Assembly (NCBI GenBank): GCA_002331565.1
Contig: DCZC01000154.1
Span: 1-13,881, forward strand
Reading direction: 5' to 3'
Length of the DNA stretch: 13,881 nucleotides
From: Gemmatimonas sp. UBA2094
GTDB taxonomy: Bacteria; Gemmatimonadota; Gemmatimonadetes; Gemmatimonadales; Gemmatimonadaceae
In this document: in pieces, positions 1-7,855 of the stretch
How positions within the stretch are numbered: the first letter of the stretch is position 1
Layout of the letters: each line of letters starts with the position of its first letter
Position numbers and translations under genes: made by a program
The notes under the pieces: model-generated
Seen by the model: only the letters and a program-made list of their open reading frames with translations
Told to the model about the DNA's origin: nothing
Databases searched by the model: none

Positions 1-80
1 CCCCGATCGCGCCGCCGGTCGCGGCGCCGCGCCCCATTACGCCGCCGTTGCTCGGCGGTCCCGAGGTGGCGCCCGCGTAA
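1..80 (+). CDS. C-terminal end of an upstream protein (partial)
   Basis: The frame starting at base 3 is open from the window edge to a TAA at 78-80. It encodes about 25 residues dominated by proline and alanine, which looks like the low-complexity tail of a protein whose body lies outside the window. A second frame is also open here (to a TGA at 95-97) but is arginine-rich and less protein-like. The TAA is 13 bases before the TTG proposed for the next gene, so the two genes may be co-transcribed. No function can be assigned from so few residues. Confidence 0.4.
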   Translation, partial: PIAPPVAAPRPITPPLLGGPEVAPA

Positions 81-93
81 TGGCCGTTCCTCG

Positions 94-1926
94 TTGAGGC
101 CAGCCAGACGAATCCAGTTGCCGAACACCGTCGTCGCCGCAGTCGTGGCGACGATGGTGCTTTTGGGCATCTACCTCTCCACCGCCGCACCCGATCTCAC
201 CTTCTGGGACGCCTCCGAATTCATGACGGCGGCGCATACCCTCGGCATTCCGCACCCGCCGGGAACGCCACTCTGGGTGCTGCTGGCGAACGTGGCGACC
301 AAGCTGTTCGGCAGCGTTGCGCCACCGCGCTCGGTCACGCTGCTGTCGGTGTGGGCGTCGGCGTTGACAGGTGGCGCCGCGGCCTTCGCCCTCGCGCGAT
401 GGATCGGCGCGCGTGGCGCGGTCGTGGCCACCGTCATGGCCGGCGTCATGTACAGCGTGTGGAACAACGCCACCGAGACCGAAGTGTACGCGGTGGCCAT
501 GCTGGTCGGTGTGGCCATGCTCCTTGCCGGCGAGTACGCGGGAAGGGTGGACGCCACGCCAGATCAGCGCCGCCGGGGACGCGCGTTGATCGCGTTCGTC
601 GCCGGACTGGCCGTCCCGCTGCACCTGTCGGTGCTGGTGGCCGTGCCCGCGGCGATCGTCTTCGCGTGGCGCGGCGAGCGGCCCGGCGCGCGTGATGTGG
701 TGATCTGGGCCGCGCTGTTCGCGCTCGGGTTGTCGGCGGTCGCCATTCTCCCGCTGTTGTCGGCCCGTAATCCGGTGCTCGACAGCGGCAATCCGGAGAC
801 CGTGGCGTCGCTCGTCTCGCTACTCCGACGGGAACAGTACGCCGTGGCCGGACTCTGGCCCCGACGTGCGCCACTGTGGCTTCAGCTCGGCAACGTGTTC
901 GAGTGGGCCGACTGGCAGGTGGCGATCGGTGTGCACCCGCATCCGGAACCAGCCGCCGCGCGCACCCTGCTCTCGCTCTCGTGGGCGTGGCTGGGTATTC
1001 TGGGCCTTCGTAGGCTCTGGCGATACGACGCGCGGGTGGGGCGGGGGATGGCGGTGTTGCTGGCGAGTGCCACCGTGGGCGTCGCCCTGTGGCTCAACCT
1101 GCAGGCCGGGCCGTCCTTCGGCGTCGGGGTGCTCCCCGAGGGCGCCCCCCACGAGGCCCGCGAACGGGACTATTTCTTCGCCTTGGGGTTCTGGGCGTGG
1201 GGGCTGCTCGCCGGCGTCGGCCTCACCGCCGTGGCGACCGCGCTTGCCCGTCGCCTTCCCGCACCGCTCGCCCTGCTGCCGTTCGGGATCGCCCTGCTGC
1301 CGGTGCTCGCGAACCGTCCGGTGGCCGACCGAACCGCTGAGCCGGTGGCCACCCTGCCGCGCACCTACGCGAGGCTGCTGCTCGACGCCGTGCCGGATGG
1401 CGGGATCCTCATCGCGGCCGGCGACAACGACACCTTCCCCCTCTGGTACCTGCAGCAGGTCGAAGACGTCCGCCTCGACGTGACCGTCGTGACCGTCCCG
1501 TTGCTGGGAGCCGAATGGTATCGTGCGGGGCTGGCCCGCGCGGGGGCGCTGCCGCGCGATTTGGTGGCTCCATGGGCCGGCCCTGAGGCGACACTCGCCG
1601 CTGTCATGCGGAGTGCCGTGGAGAAGCGCCGAGCAGTTCGAGTGAGTACCCTGCTGGACGCCGGCGACCGTCGGCGCCTCGACGTACGACGGGGATGGGC
1701 CCTGCATGGTCTCGTTTACGCCCCCGACAGTGCGGCCGGCCCAGGCGCCACCGTGCTGAACACGCGGGCCATGCGCAGCAGCCGCGATCAGGTGCCGCCG
1801 GATGCGCTGGCGGGGCTGCCGCCATTCGCCGATCCGGCCGCTCGGACGGCACAGGAACTGCTGCGTTGCGCCACGGTACAACGCCTCACGGATACGTTAC
1901 TTGTGTCGGGGTGCAGCGGTATCTAA
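94..1926 (+). CDS. DUF2723 (TMEM260-like) multi-pass membrane protein, putative GT-C-type glycosyltransferase
   Basis: This 610-residue protein begins with one membrane helix (about residues 11-30). A loop with the DUF2723 signature follows, TFWDASEF at 36-43, then HTLGIPHPPGTPLWVLLA. D39 and E42 sit where GT-C glycosyltransferases carry their acidic catalytic residues after the first helix. Many hydrophobic helices follow to about residue 410. The C-terminal part is soluble-looking and contains GDNDTFPLWYLQ (443-454), a second hallmark of the family. The human relative TMEM260 is an O-mannosyltransferase; a sugar-transfer role for this protein is inferred, and its substrate is unknown. The start is uncertain: TTG at 94 gives a basic N-terminus before helix 1 but has no clear Shine-Dalgarno sequence, and the frame stays open upstream. 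TTG 118 and ATG 154 are alternatives. Confidence 0.85.
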   Translation: MRPARRIQLPNTVVAAVVATMVLLGIYLSTAAPDLTFWDASEFMTAAHTLGIPHPPGTPLWVLLANVATKLFGSVAPPRSVTLLSVWASALTGGAAAFALARWIGARGAVVATVMAGVMYSVWNNATETEVYAVAMLVGVAMLLAGEYAGRVDATPDQRRRGRALIAFVAGLAVPLHLSVLVAVPAAIVFAWRGERPGARDVVIWAALFALGLSAVAILPLLSARNPVLDSGNPETVASLVSLLRREQYAVAGLWPRRAPLWLQLGNVFEWADWQVAIGVHPHPEPAAARTLLSLSWAWLGILGLRRLWRYDARVGRGMAVLLASATVGVALWLNLQAGPSFGVGVLPEGAPHEARERDYFFALGFWAWGLLAGVGLTAVATALARRLPAPLALLPFGIALLPVLANRPVADRTAEPVATLPRTYARLLLDAVPDGGILIAAGDNDTFPLWYLQQVEDVRLDVTVVTVPLLGAEWYRAGLARAGALPRDLVAPWAGPEATLAAVMRSAVEKRRAVRVSTLLDAGDRRRLDVRRGWALHGLVYAPDSAAGPGATVLNTRAMRSSRDQVPPDALAGLPPFADPAARTAQELLRCATVQRLTDTLLVSGCSGI

Positions 1927-1929
1927 CCT
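1901..1929 (+). promoter_or_regulatory. Possible promoter for yggS and the downstream run
   Basis: TTGTGT (1901-1906) and TAACCT (1924-1929) are separated by 17 bases, inside the last codons of the DUF2723 gene. The -10 fits the minimal TANNNT form, but both boxes match the E. coli consensus at only 3 of 6 positions. The predicted transcription start would fall at or next to the yggS ATG at 1938, implying a leaderless transcript. This agrees with the lack of a Shine-Dalgarno sequence there. Confidence 0.35.
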
Positions 1930-1937
1930 TATGTGCT

Positions 1938-2645
1938 ATGCCAATTTCCGACCATGTCGCGGCACCGCGGCCGGAGGCCGTGCAGGAAGCGGTAACGGAG
2001 GTGCGCGCGCGCATCGCCGAGGCGCGCGACCGCGGTGGACATGGGCAGGAGGTCACGCTGGTGGCGGTCACGAAAACGCACGGTCCGGAAGCGGTCGAAG
2101 CCGCGTGGCAGTCCGGGGTGACCGACGTCGGTGAGAATCGGGTGCAGGAAGCCGAGGGGAAGATGGCGCTGGTGTCGGCTCCGGTACGCTGGCATCTCAT
2201 CGGCCACCTGCAGCGCAACAAGGCCAAGCACGCCCTGCGCTTCGCGCTCGTCCACGGGCTCGACAGTGAGCGCCTCGCCGTGGCGCTCCACGACGAGGCG
2301 GCGAAGGCGGGACAGTCGCTCGACGTGCTTGTGCAGGTGAACGTCAGCGGTGAGGCGAGCAAGAGCGGGCTGCCGCTTGCCGAGGTGCCGGGCTTCGCCG
2401 ATCGCCTGCGGGCGTTGCCGTCGCTGCGAGTGCGCGGGGCCATGACCATGGCACCGTTCGACGCCAACGAGCGGGAACTGCGACAGGTGTTCACGGGGGC
2501 GCGCACGGCCCGTGACCTGCTGCGTTCGGCCGGTCACGCCGCGGAGTGGCTCAGCATGGGCATGTCCGGCGACTACGAACTTGCCGTGGAAGAAGGAGCC
2601 ACGCACGTGCGACTCGGGACGTTGCTCTTCGGTAATCGCACCTGA
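1938..2645 (+). CDS. yggS: YggS/PLPBP family pyridoxal-phosphate-binding protein
   Basis: This 235-residue protein has the usual length for the family. It binds pyridoxal 5'-phosphate in a single TIM-barrel domain and is involved in vitamin B6 homeostasis, and through that in amino-acid balance; no catalytic activity is established for the family. Visible signatures are LVAVTKTH with the Schiff-base lysine K46, GENRVQEAEGK, WHLIGHLQRNKAK, and near the C-terminus MGMSGDYELAVEEGATHVRLG, which contacts the cofactor phosphate. ATG 1938 gives the expected N-terminus. ATG 1931 is out of frame, and the frame runs further upstream only as an overlap into the DUF2723 gene. No Shine-Dalgarno sequence is visible. 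The gene lies 11 bases after the DUF2723 stop and probably opens the run that continues to 10695. Confidence 0.93.
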   Translation: MPISDHVAAPRPEAVQEAVTEVRARIAEARDRGGHGQEVTLVAVTKTHGPEAVEAAWQSGVTDVGENRVQEAEGKMALVSAPVRWHLIGHLQRNKAKHALRFALVHGLDSERLAVALHDEAAKAGQSLDVLVQVNVSGEASKSGLPLAEVPGFADRLRALPSLRVRGAMTMAPFDANERELRQVFTGARTARDLLRSAGHAAEWLSMGMSGDYELAVEEGATHVRLGTLLFGNRT

Positions 2646-2662
2646 CGCACCCGGACCAGCGA

Positions 2663-2752
2663 ATGACCGACGACGACTTCCGGAGCTCCGCGCAGGGAAT
2701 CCTCCTCACCGCCCTTGACGCCCACCACGCGGTGGTGGAGGACGGGCCGTGA
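2663..2752 (+). CDS. Possible 29-codon ORF coupled to the phosphorylase gene
   Basis: An ATG 17 bases after the yggS stop opens a 29-residue frame ([20 protein letters not shown], then HHAVVEDGP). It ends in a TGA that overlaps the next gene's GTG as GTGA at 2749-2752. The same GTGA junction occurs at two secure junctions in this run (7852 and 8460), which slightly favours translation of this ORF. The composition is plausible for protein, with no arginine excess, but no family is recognised and no Shine-Dalgarno sequence precedes it. It could be a short leader whose translation feeds the next gene, or a chance ORF over the phosphorylase ribosome-binding site. Confidence 0.3.
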   Translation: MTDDDFRSSAQGILLTALDAHHAVVEDGP

Positions 2753-3579
2753 GCGGTGCCGTGTATGCGCGTGAGCGCATCGAAGCCTGCGCGCTGGCCG
2801 TGCGCACGCGCTTCGACAGGCCGATCGATTGCGCCATCATCCTCGGGACCGGGCTCGGCGGCCTTGCCGACGAGATCGAGGTCGAGCAGGTGATCGAGTA
2901 CGCGGAGCTGCCCAACTTCCCGCTCTCCACGGTGGAAACGCACAACGGGCGACTCTTGTGCGGCACACTCGCGGGGAAGACGGTGGTGGCGATGCAGGGG
3001 CGCTTCCACCGCTACGAAGGCTACTCGCTCCAGCAGGTCACCTTTCCCGTCCGGGTGTTGCGCGCGCTCGGTGCCGGCACGCTCATCGTGAGCAACGCCT
3101 GCGGCGGCATGCATCCGTTGTGGGCGCCCGGGGACCTCATGCTCATCGCCGATCACATCAATCTGCTCGGTGACAACCCGCTCATCGGCCCCAACGACGA
3201 GACGCTCGGGCCGCGTTTTCCCGACATGTCGGAGCCGTACGACGCGGCCTTGCGCGCGGTTGCACGTACCGTGGCCACCGAGGCCGGCATCACGCTGCGG
3301 GAAGGCGTCTACGTGGCGGTGCAGGGGCCCAATCTCGAAACGCGGGCCGAGTATCGCCTCCTGCGCAATCTCGGCGCCGATGTGGTGGGGATGAGCACCG
3401 TGCCCGAGGTGATCGTGGCGGTGCACGGCGGGATGCGCGTGCTCGGCTTGTCGATCATTACGGATCAGTGTCTGCCCGATGCGCTTGCGCCGGCCCACCT
3501 TGCCGAGATCATTGCCGTGGCCCGCAGCGCCGAGCCCAAGCTCGCGGCGGTCGTGCGCGGCGTGTTGGCGCGACTCTGA
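2749..3579 (+). CDS. punA: Purine nucleoside phosphorylase, trimeric PNP/MTAP type
   Basis: This enzyme cleaves purine nucleosides with phosphate to free base and ribose 1-phosphate, in purine salvage. At 276 residues it matches the trimeric (NP-II) family. Visible motifs include ILGTGLGGL, the phosphate-binding [29 protein letters not shown] with E197, and [12 protein letters not shown] with M215. E197 and M215 align without gaps to human PNP Glu201 and Met219. The third base-contacting residue, human Asn243, is Asp239 here (LSIITDQC), so 6-oxopurine specificity should not be assumed. The GTG start is preceded by GGAGG at 2737-2741 with 7 bases of spacing, which fixes the start. It is co-directional with yggS and lies 28 bases before ileS. 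Confidence 0.92.
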   Translation: MSGAVYARERIEACALAVRTRFDRPIDCAIILGTGLGGLADEIEVEQVIEYAELPNFPLSTVETHNGRLLCGTLAGKTVVAMQGRFHRYEGYSLQQVTFPVRVLRALGAGTLIVSNACGGMHPLWAPGDLMLIADHINLLGDNPLIGPNDETLGPRFPDMSEPYDAALRAVARTVATEAGITLREGVYVAVQGPNLETRAEYRLLRNLGADVVGMSTVPEVIVAVHGGMRVLGLSIITDQCLPDALAPAHLAEIIAVARSAEPKLAAVVRGVLARL

Positions 3580-3607
3580 TCTTCCTCGTTCTCCTCATTT
3601 CGTGCCC

Positions 3608-6600
3608 ATGACGCAGGACACCGTGCTGTACCCGTTGCTTCCGGACACCACCGCCGACGATCTCGAGCGCGGCATCCTGGCCCAGTGGGATGCCGAAAAG
3701 CTGTTCGAGCAGTCGCAGGCATCGCGCGCCGATGCCAAGCCCTTCGTGTTCTTCGAAGGGCCGCCGACGGCCAATGGTCGCCCGGGTATTCATCACGTCT
3801 TCGCGCGCACCATCAAGGACCTGTTCTGCCGCCATCGCGCGATGCAGGGGTTTTACGTGCCGCGCAAGGCGGGGTGGGATACGCACGGCCTGCCCGTCGA
3901 AATCGAGGTCGAGAAGGAACTGCAGCGCGAGGAGGCGGCGCGGCAGGGCGTCGATCCCGCCGAAATCGCCAAGCTGGGCGGGAAGCAGCTCATCGAGCAG
4001 GTCGGTGTCGCGGAGTTCAACCGTCGGTGCCGTGAGAGCGTGTGGAAGTATCGCGGCGAATGGGAGGAACAGTCGAAGCGCTACGGGTACTGGCTCGACT
4101 ACGCCAATCCCTACGTCACGTATTCGCATGACTTCGTGGAAAGTGTGTGGTGGGCATTGCGCACCATGCACGACAAGGGGTTGCTCACCCGCGGCCACAA
4201 GATCCTCCCGTACTGTGCGCGTTGCGGCACCGCCCTTTCGAGTCACGAGGTGGCGCAGGGCTATGACGATGTGGAAGATCCGAGCGTCTACGTGGCACTC
4301 GATCTGCTCGACGCCGAGGGCAACGCGCCGGCGATGCGCCAACGCATTCTCGTTTGGACCACCACGCCGTGGACGCTGGTCTCGAACACGGCGCTGGCGG
4401 TACATCCCGACCTGACGTACGCGGAGCTGCGAAAGAAGAGCGGCGCTGAGTGGACCATCATCCTGGCCGACGCGCGGGTCCCCGGCGTACTGGGCGGAGA
4501 CTGGGCCGATCGCTGGGACGTCGTGGGCACGGTGACGGGGAGCGATCTCGCCGGTCGCCGCTACCGTCGTCCGCTCGACTGGGTGGAATACCCCGCCGAC
4601 GGCCGGCACGAGATCATCGTCCCCGAAGAGTTCGTGTCCGCCGCCGACGGCTCGGGCGTGGTGCACATGGCCCCCGCGTTCGGCGCCGATGACTACGCGG
4701 CCGGGCAGCGTCACGGGCTCGCATTCGTGCAGCCCGTGAACGCGCGCGGCGAATTCGTGGAGGGCATCCCCGAGGTGGCCGGGATGTTCGTAAAGCAGGC
4801 CGATGCGCGCATCATCGAGGTGCTGCGTGAGCGTGACGTGCTGTGGAAGGCGAGCCAGTTCGTGCACGCGTATCCGCACTGCTGGCGCTGCGGCACGCCG
4901 CTGCTGTACTACGCGCGCGGCTCGTGGTTCGTGCGCACCACTGCAGTGCGCGACGCGCTGCTCCAGCGCAACGGACAGGTCAACTGGAACCCCACCGAAG
5001 TGGGGACCGGCCGGTTCGGCGAGTGGCTGTCGAACAATGTCGACTGGGCCATCTCGCGTGATCGCTATTGGGGCACGCCGCTGCCGGTCTGGGTCAACGA
5101 CGAGGATCCCGCCGAAGTGGACGTGATCGGGAGCTATGCCGACCTCGCGCAGCGCATCGGGAAGCCACTGCCAGACGACTTCGACCCGCACAAGCCGCAC
5201 ATCGACCAGTACACGTGGCCGGCGCCGAGCGGTAAGGGTACCATGCGTCGCGTCAACGAAGTGATCGACACCTGGTTCGATTCGGGCTCGATGCCCTTTG
5301 CGCAGTGGCACTACCCCTTCGAGAACAAGGACGTGGTGGCAGCGCAGTTCCCCGCCGACTTCATCGCCGAAGGGGTGGACCAGACGCGTGGCTGGTTCTA
5401 CTCGCTCATCGCCATCGCCACCACCCTGGGCGATGCCCTGCCGAACAACGGTGACGATCGCGCGGCGCCCTACCGCAACGTGGTGGTGAACGACCTCGTG
5501 CTCGACGCGACAGGACAGAAGATGTCCAAGTCGAAGGGCAACGTGGTCAACCCGTGGGAGGTGATGGAGCGCCACGGTGCCGACGCCGTGCGGCTGTTCC
5601 TCGTGGCGTCGAGCCAGGTCTGGGTGCCGCGTCGCTTCGACGAGAACGCGATCCGCGAAACGGCGGGGCGCTTTCTGCTCACCTTCCGCAACGTGTACAA
5701 CGGCATCTTCGCGCAGTACGCCAACTTCGGTTGGCAGCCCGGCGCGGCCGATCCGGCGGTCGCGGAGCGTCCGGCGCTCGATCGCTGGATCCTCTCGCGC
5801 CTCACCCGGGTGGAGCGCGAAGTCAACGCACATCTCGACAGCTACGATGCCACGCTGGCTGCGCGTCGCGTGATGCAGTTCATGGACGACGACGTGTCCA
5901 AGTGGTACGTGCGCCAGAGTCGGGCGCGCTTCTACGAGGTGGACACCGCCGACAATCGCGCGGCATTCGCCACGCTGCACGAGGTGCTCACCGTCACGTG
6001 CCGCCTACTGGCGCCCTTTGCGCCGTTCATCACGGATGCGGTGCACCGCGCGCTCACCGGCGTGTCCGTGCATCTTGCCCGGTACACACGCGAGTCCCCC
6101 ACACCGGTGGACGACACGCTCGAGCGGGCGATGGACGACGTGCGGACGCTGGCCGGCCTGGCCCATGCGGCGCGCGACGTGGCCGACGTGAAGGTTCGCC
6201 AGCCACTGCCCTCGCTGCAGTGTGTGGTGCCGGGCGACGCCACGCCGGTGTCGGCGCTGGGGGAGCTCCTGGCCTCCGAGCTGAACGTGAAGCGGGTCGA
6301 ATTCGTCACCTCGACCGATTCGCTCGTGTCGCTCGAGGCCAAGGCGAATTTCCGCACGCTGGGCAAGAAGTTCGGGAAGGAAACGCCCCAGGTGGCTGAA
6401 GTCATTGCCACGCTCGACGCCTCCGTCCTGCAGGAGTTGGCAGCGGGCCGGAGTGTCACGATTCAGGCGGCCGGCGCCGAGCGCTTGATTGCCCCCGACG
6501 ACGTCGCCATCATCCGACGCGCCTCCGGCGCAGCGGTGGTGCAGGAGCATGGTGGGTACGGGGTAGCCCTCGATCCCACCATCACGCCGGAACTGCGACG

Positions 6601-6895
6601 GGAAGGACTGGCCCGCGAGGTCATCAGCCGCGTCCAGCGCCTGCGCAAGGAAGCGCAGCTGGCGGTCAGTGATCGGATCGTCCTCGCCGTGTCCGGCGAT
6701 GCCGAGGTGGAAAGCGCCGTGGCTGCGTACCGCAGCCGCATCGCCGAGGAAGTACTCGCCGTGCGATTGCTGCTCGGCGACGAAGTGGACATGCCGTTCG
6801 CCGACCGGGGCGACGACGCGATGTGGACCGCTACGCAGTCGGGCGACGTCGATGGACGCGCGTTCCGGTTTGCGCTCACCAGGGAAGACTCGTGA
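3608..6895 (+). CDS. ileS: Isoleucyl-tRNA synthetase, type 2 (eukaryote-like), with GxHH in place of HxGH
   Basis: This 1095-residue class I synthetase charges tRNA-Ile in the cytoplasm. FFEGPPTANGRPGIHHVFAR holds the first signature, but as G60-I61-H62-H63 rather than HxGH. KMSKS is intact at 638-642. Zinc-type cysteine pairs are C203/C206 (YCARCGTALSSHEVAQGY) and C425/C428 (PHCWRCGTPL). The CP1 editing domain has WTTTPWTL (250-257) and HMAPAFGADD (H353 to D362), so hydrolytic proofreading residues look intact. The anticodon-binding domain includes VSKWYVRQSRARF. Sequence style and length point to the eukaryote-like IleRS2 class, which is mupirocin-resistant. ATG 3608 gives the normal N-terminus. 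The 28-base gap before it is pyrimidine-rich and lacks a Shine-Dalgarno sequence. The stop overlaps the next ATG by one base. Confidence 0.97.
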   Translation: MTQDTVLYPLLPDTTADDLERGILAQWDAEKLFEQSQASRADAKPFVFFEGPPTANGRPGIHHVFARTIKDLFCRHRAMQGFYVPRKAGWDTHGLPVEIEVEKELQREEAARQGVDPAEIAKLGGKQLIEQVGVAEFNRRCRESVWKYRGEWEEQSKRYGYWLDYANPYVTYSHDFVESVWWALRTMHDKGLLTRGHKILPYCARCGTALSSHEVAQGYDDVEDPSVYVALDLLDAEGNAPAMRQRILVWTTTPWTLVSNTALAVHPDLTYAELRKKSGAEWTIILADARVPGVLGGDWADRWDVVGTVTGSDLAGRRYRRPLDWVEYPADGRHEIIVPEEFVSAADGSGVVHMAPAFGADDYAAGQRHGLAFVQPVNARGEFVEGIPEVAGMFVKQADARIIEVLRERDVLWKASQFVHAYPHCWRCGTPLLYYARGSWFVRTTAVRDALLQRNGQVNWNPTEVGTGRFGEWLSNNVDWAISRDRYWGTPLPVWVNDEDPAEVDVIGSYADLAQRIGKPLPDDFDPHKPHIDQYTWPAPSGKGTMRRVNEVIDTWFDSGSMPFAQWHYPFENKDVVAAQFPADFIAEGVDQTRGWFYSLIAIATTLGDALPNNGDDRAAPYRNVVVNDLVLDATGQKMSKSKGNVVNPWEVMERHGADAVRLFLVASSQVWVPRRFDENAIRETAGRFLLTFRNVYNGIFAQYANFGWQPGAADPAVAERPALDRWILSRLTRVEREVNAHLDSYDATLAARRVMQFMDDDVSKWYVRQSRARFYEVDTADNRAAFATLHEVLTVTCRLLAPFAPFITDAVHRALTGVSVHLARYTRESPTPVDDTLERAMDDVRTLAGLAHAARDVADVKVRQPLPSLQCVVPGDATPVSALGELLASELNVKRVEFVTSTDSLVSLEAKANFRTLGKKFGKETPQVAEVIATLDASVLQELAAGRSVTIQAAGAERLIAPDDVAIIRRASGAAVVQEHGGYGVALDPTITPELRREGLAREVISRVQRLRKEAQLAVSDRIVLAVSGDAEVESAVAAYRSRIAEEVLAVRLLLGDEVDMPFADRGDDAMWTATQSGDVDGRAFRFALTREDS

Positions 6896-7329
6896 TGGCC
6901 GAATCGAAGACTTCGCCCGCCAAGGACGCCAAAAAGCCGAAGCCGATGCCCAAGAAGCAGCTGCAGCACTTCGAGAAGCGGTTGCTCGAGGAGCGGAAGC
7001 GGGTCCTGAAGGAACTCGGGCATCACAGCGAAACCCTCGGGCCGAACGGCGAAGCCGCCGACGGGGACAACAGCGCGTATTCGTTCCACATGGCCGACCA
7101 GGGCACCGATGCCATGGAACGGGAGAAGGCGTTCCTCTTCGCGTCCAAGGAAGGTCGCTTCCTGTGGCACATCGATCAGGCGCTCCGTCGGCTCTACAAG
7201 GCCCCGGAGACCTTCGGCAAGTGTCACCAGTGCGGCGAGGACATCGCGTTCGAGCGTCTCGACGCGCTGCCCAACGCCCGCTACTGCATCGCGTGCAAGC
7301 AGCGCGAGGAAGACGCGAAGAAGGGATGA
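6895..7329 (+). CDS. DksA/TraR-type C4 zinc-finger protein
   Basis: This 144-residue protein has a lysine-rich N-terminus (to about residue 22). A helical stretch rich in Glu, Lys and Arg follows, then MADQGTDAMEREKAF, an acidic turn placed where DksA has its coiled-coil tip. The C-terminal four-cysteine zinc finger is C110/C113 (CHQC) and C131/C134 (CIAC). Relatives bind RNA polymerase in the secondary channel and adjust initiation, often with ppGpp; whether this member does so is inferred. The ATG overlaps the ileS stop (TGATG) and has AGGGAAG at 6881-6887, 7 bases upstream. Length and spacing resemble the shorter DksA-like proteins found outside Proteobacteria rather than E. coli DksA itself. 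Confidence 0.88.
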   Translation: MAESKTSPAKDAKKPKPMPKKQLQHFEKRLLEERKRVLKELGHHSETLGPNGEAADGDNSAYSFHMADQGTDAMEREKAFLFASKEGRFLWHIDQALRRLYKAPETFGKCHQCGEDIAFERLDALPNARYCIACKQREEDAKKG

Positions 7330-7330
7330 C

Positions 7331-7855
7331 GTGAAGGCGATCGTTGCGTTTCCCGTCTTCCTCGGGGTTGTCATTCTCGATCAGATCAGCAAGCGGGTAG
7401 CCGAGGCCACGCTCGCGGCGACGCCACAGCCGGTGTTCGGCGAGTGGTTCCGCTTTGCGCTGGTGTACAACCCGGGGGCGGCCTTCGGGCTGCACCTCGG
7501 GCCGTACTCCCGCTGGATCTTCATGGGACTCACGGCAGGGGCGCTCGTCATCCTCAGCCGGCTGTACAGGCAGACGGAAGACGGTGACTACCGCCGAGTG
7601 TTGGCGGTCGCGCTGGTGGCGGCGGGAGCCGTTGGCAACGTCATCGATCGCATCCGCTCCGAGTACGGCGTCGTCGATTTCCTGGACGTCGGTTTCGGCG
7701 TCCATCGCTGGCCCACGTTCAACGTGGCCGACATTGCCGTGAGCGGCGGCGCGATGCTGCTCGCGCTGGTCCTCTGGAACGAAGAACGTCGGGAGGTGGC
7801 AGCAGCCGACGCGGCTCGTGCTCAGGCCGCCGCCCCGTCCGACTACGCCCCGTGA
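7331..7855 (+). CDS. lspA: Signal peptidase II (first copy)
   Basis: This 174-residue inner-membrane aspartyl protease removes signal peptides from diacylglyceryl-modified prolipoproteins. Four hydrophobic helices are visible. Family motifs in order are LDQISK in the first helix, YNPGAAFGLHLG, VGNVIDRIRS with catalytic D106, VVDFLDVG, and FNVADIAV with catalytic D134. Both active-site aspartates are therefore present. The GTG start is one base after the preceding stop, with AAGGGA at 7321-7326 as a close ribosome-binding site. The C-terminal 20 or so residues are alanine-rich and probably cytoplasmic. A second lspA follows directly, and the GTGA at 7852-7855 joins the two. Confidence 0.95.
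   Translation: MKAIVAFPVFLGVVILDQISKRVAEATLAATPQPVFGEWFRFALVYNPGAAFGLHLGPYSRWIFMGLTAGALVILSRLYRQTEDGDYRRVLAVALVAAGAVGNVIDRIRSEYGVVDFLDVGFGVHRWPTFNVADIAVSGGAMLLALVLWNEERREVAAADAARAQAAAPSDYAP

Noticed and set aside
3509..5980. Long open frame on the - strand opposite ileS
   Set aside because: It is antisense to an unmistakable ileS, has histidine/arginine-rich composition with no recognisable motif, and is the expected mirror of third-position GC bias.
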